NCBI GenBank assembly: GCA_013812985.1
Contig: JACCSN010000974.1
Location: forward strand, 1 to 5,777
Direction: 5' to 3'
Origin: Hyphomicrobiales bacterium
Lineage (GTDB): Bacteria; Pseudomonadota; Alphaproteobacteria; Rhizobiales; Afifellaceae
Length of the DNA stretch: 5,777 nucleotides
Part shown: piece by piece, positions 5,659 through 5,777 of the stretch
Position numbering within the stretch: the stretch's first letter is position 1
Layout: every line of letters starts with the position of its first letter
Position numbers and translations under genes: made by a program
Notes under the pieces: generated by a model
Database searches by the model: none
What the model was told of the DNA's origin: nothing
Seen by the model: only the letters and a program-made list of their open reading frames with translations

Positions 5659-5777
5659 TCATTTCGTGTCGAGCACGGTGGTGCCCACCCAATCGGGCGC
5701 GGGCTCCTCGCGCAGGAAGGCGAGGCAGCGTTCGATCATCAAGGCGGCCGCCTTGTCGCCGCCACGCAGCGACCCGG
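5659..5777 (-). CDS. C-terminal end of an unidentified gene entering from the window edge
   Basis: The minus frame enters at the edge and ends at TGA 5661-5659 after 38 codons: GSLRGGDKAAALMIERCLAF, then LREEPAPDWVGTTVLDTK. Third positions are almost all G or C and the residue mix looks like a genuine helical C-terminus, so coding is likely. An internal ATG begins at MIERC but has no clear ribosome binding site. I do not recognise the family. The flavoprotein fragment begins about 25-30 bp downstream, so this end may itself be native or another truncated piece. Confidence 0.5.
   Translation of the reverse strand, partial: GSLRGGDKAAALMIERCLAFLREEPAPDWVGTTVLDTK

Overview
The window is GC-rich DNA with strong G/C preference at third codon positions and short gaps between genes. 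Its protein families (AraC with a cupin-type N-domain, DUF3179, TVP38/TMEM64, a TIGR04283-type glycosyltransferase, an AhpC/TSA-like thiol protein, a VKOR-like membrane protein) suggest an alphaproteobacterium, probably of the Rhizobiales. That assignment is an inference from gene content and codon style. Intact genes sit between truncated ones, which looks like an accessory region (plasmid or genomic island) with past rearrangement. I saw no tRNA, rRNA, CRISPR array, transposase or IS end.

Layout. Positions 1-44 hold the first codons of a minus-strand gene leaving the window, with a good ribosome binding site and a near-palindrome upstream. Positions 179-1085 (minus) are an AraC-type regulator whose C-terminal DNA-binding region is cut short after the first helix-turn-helix begins; an unrelated coding remnant follows in another frame. 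Positions 1179-2204 (minus) are a secreted DUF3179 protein. Divergent from it, 2346-3023 and 3025-3804 (plus) form a tight two-gene unit: a TVP38/TMEM64 membrane protein and a TIGR04283-type glycosyltransferase. Converging on these are a peroxiredoxin-like protein (3811-4371, minus) and, upstream of it, a VKOR-like membrane protein (4524-4979, minus).

From about 4980 to the end the DNA is a mosaic of gene pieces butted together: the 5' part of an alpha/beta hydrolase (plus), the 3' part of a DoxX gene (minus), an internal piece of a type II NADH dehydrogenase-like flavoprotein carrying several frameshifts (minus), and the 3' end of an unrecognised gene (minus).

Functional reading. Three intact proteins (mature DUF3179 protein, peroxiredoxin-like, VKOR-like) each contain exactly two cysteines, placed as a CxxC pair. 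This hints at a shared thiol-redox theme across periplasm, cytoplasm and membrane, but the link is inference. The TVP38 plus TIGR04283 pair is the kind often found near arsenosugar or rSAM/selenodomain loci, yet no ArsM or ArsS partner is visible here.
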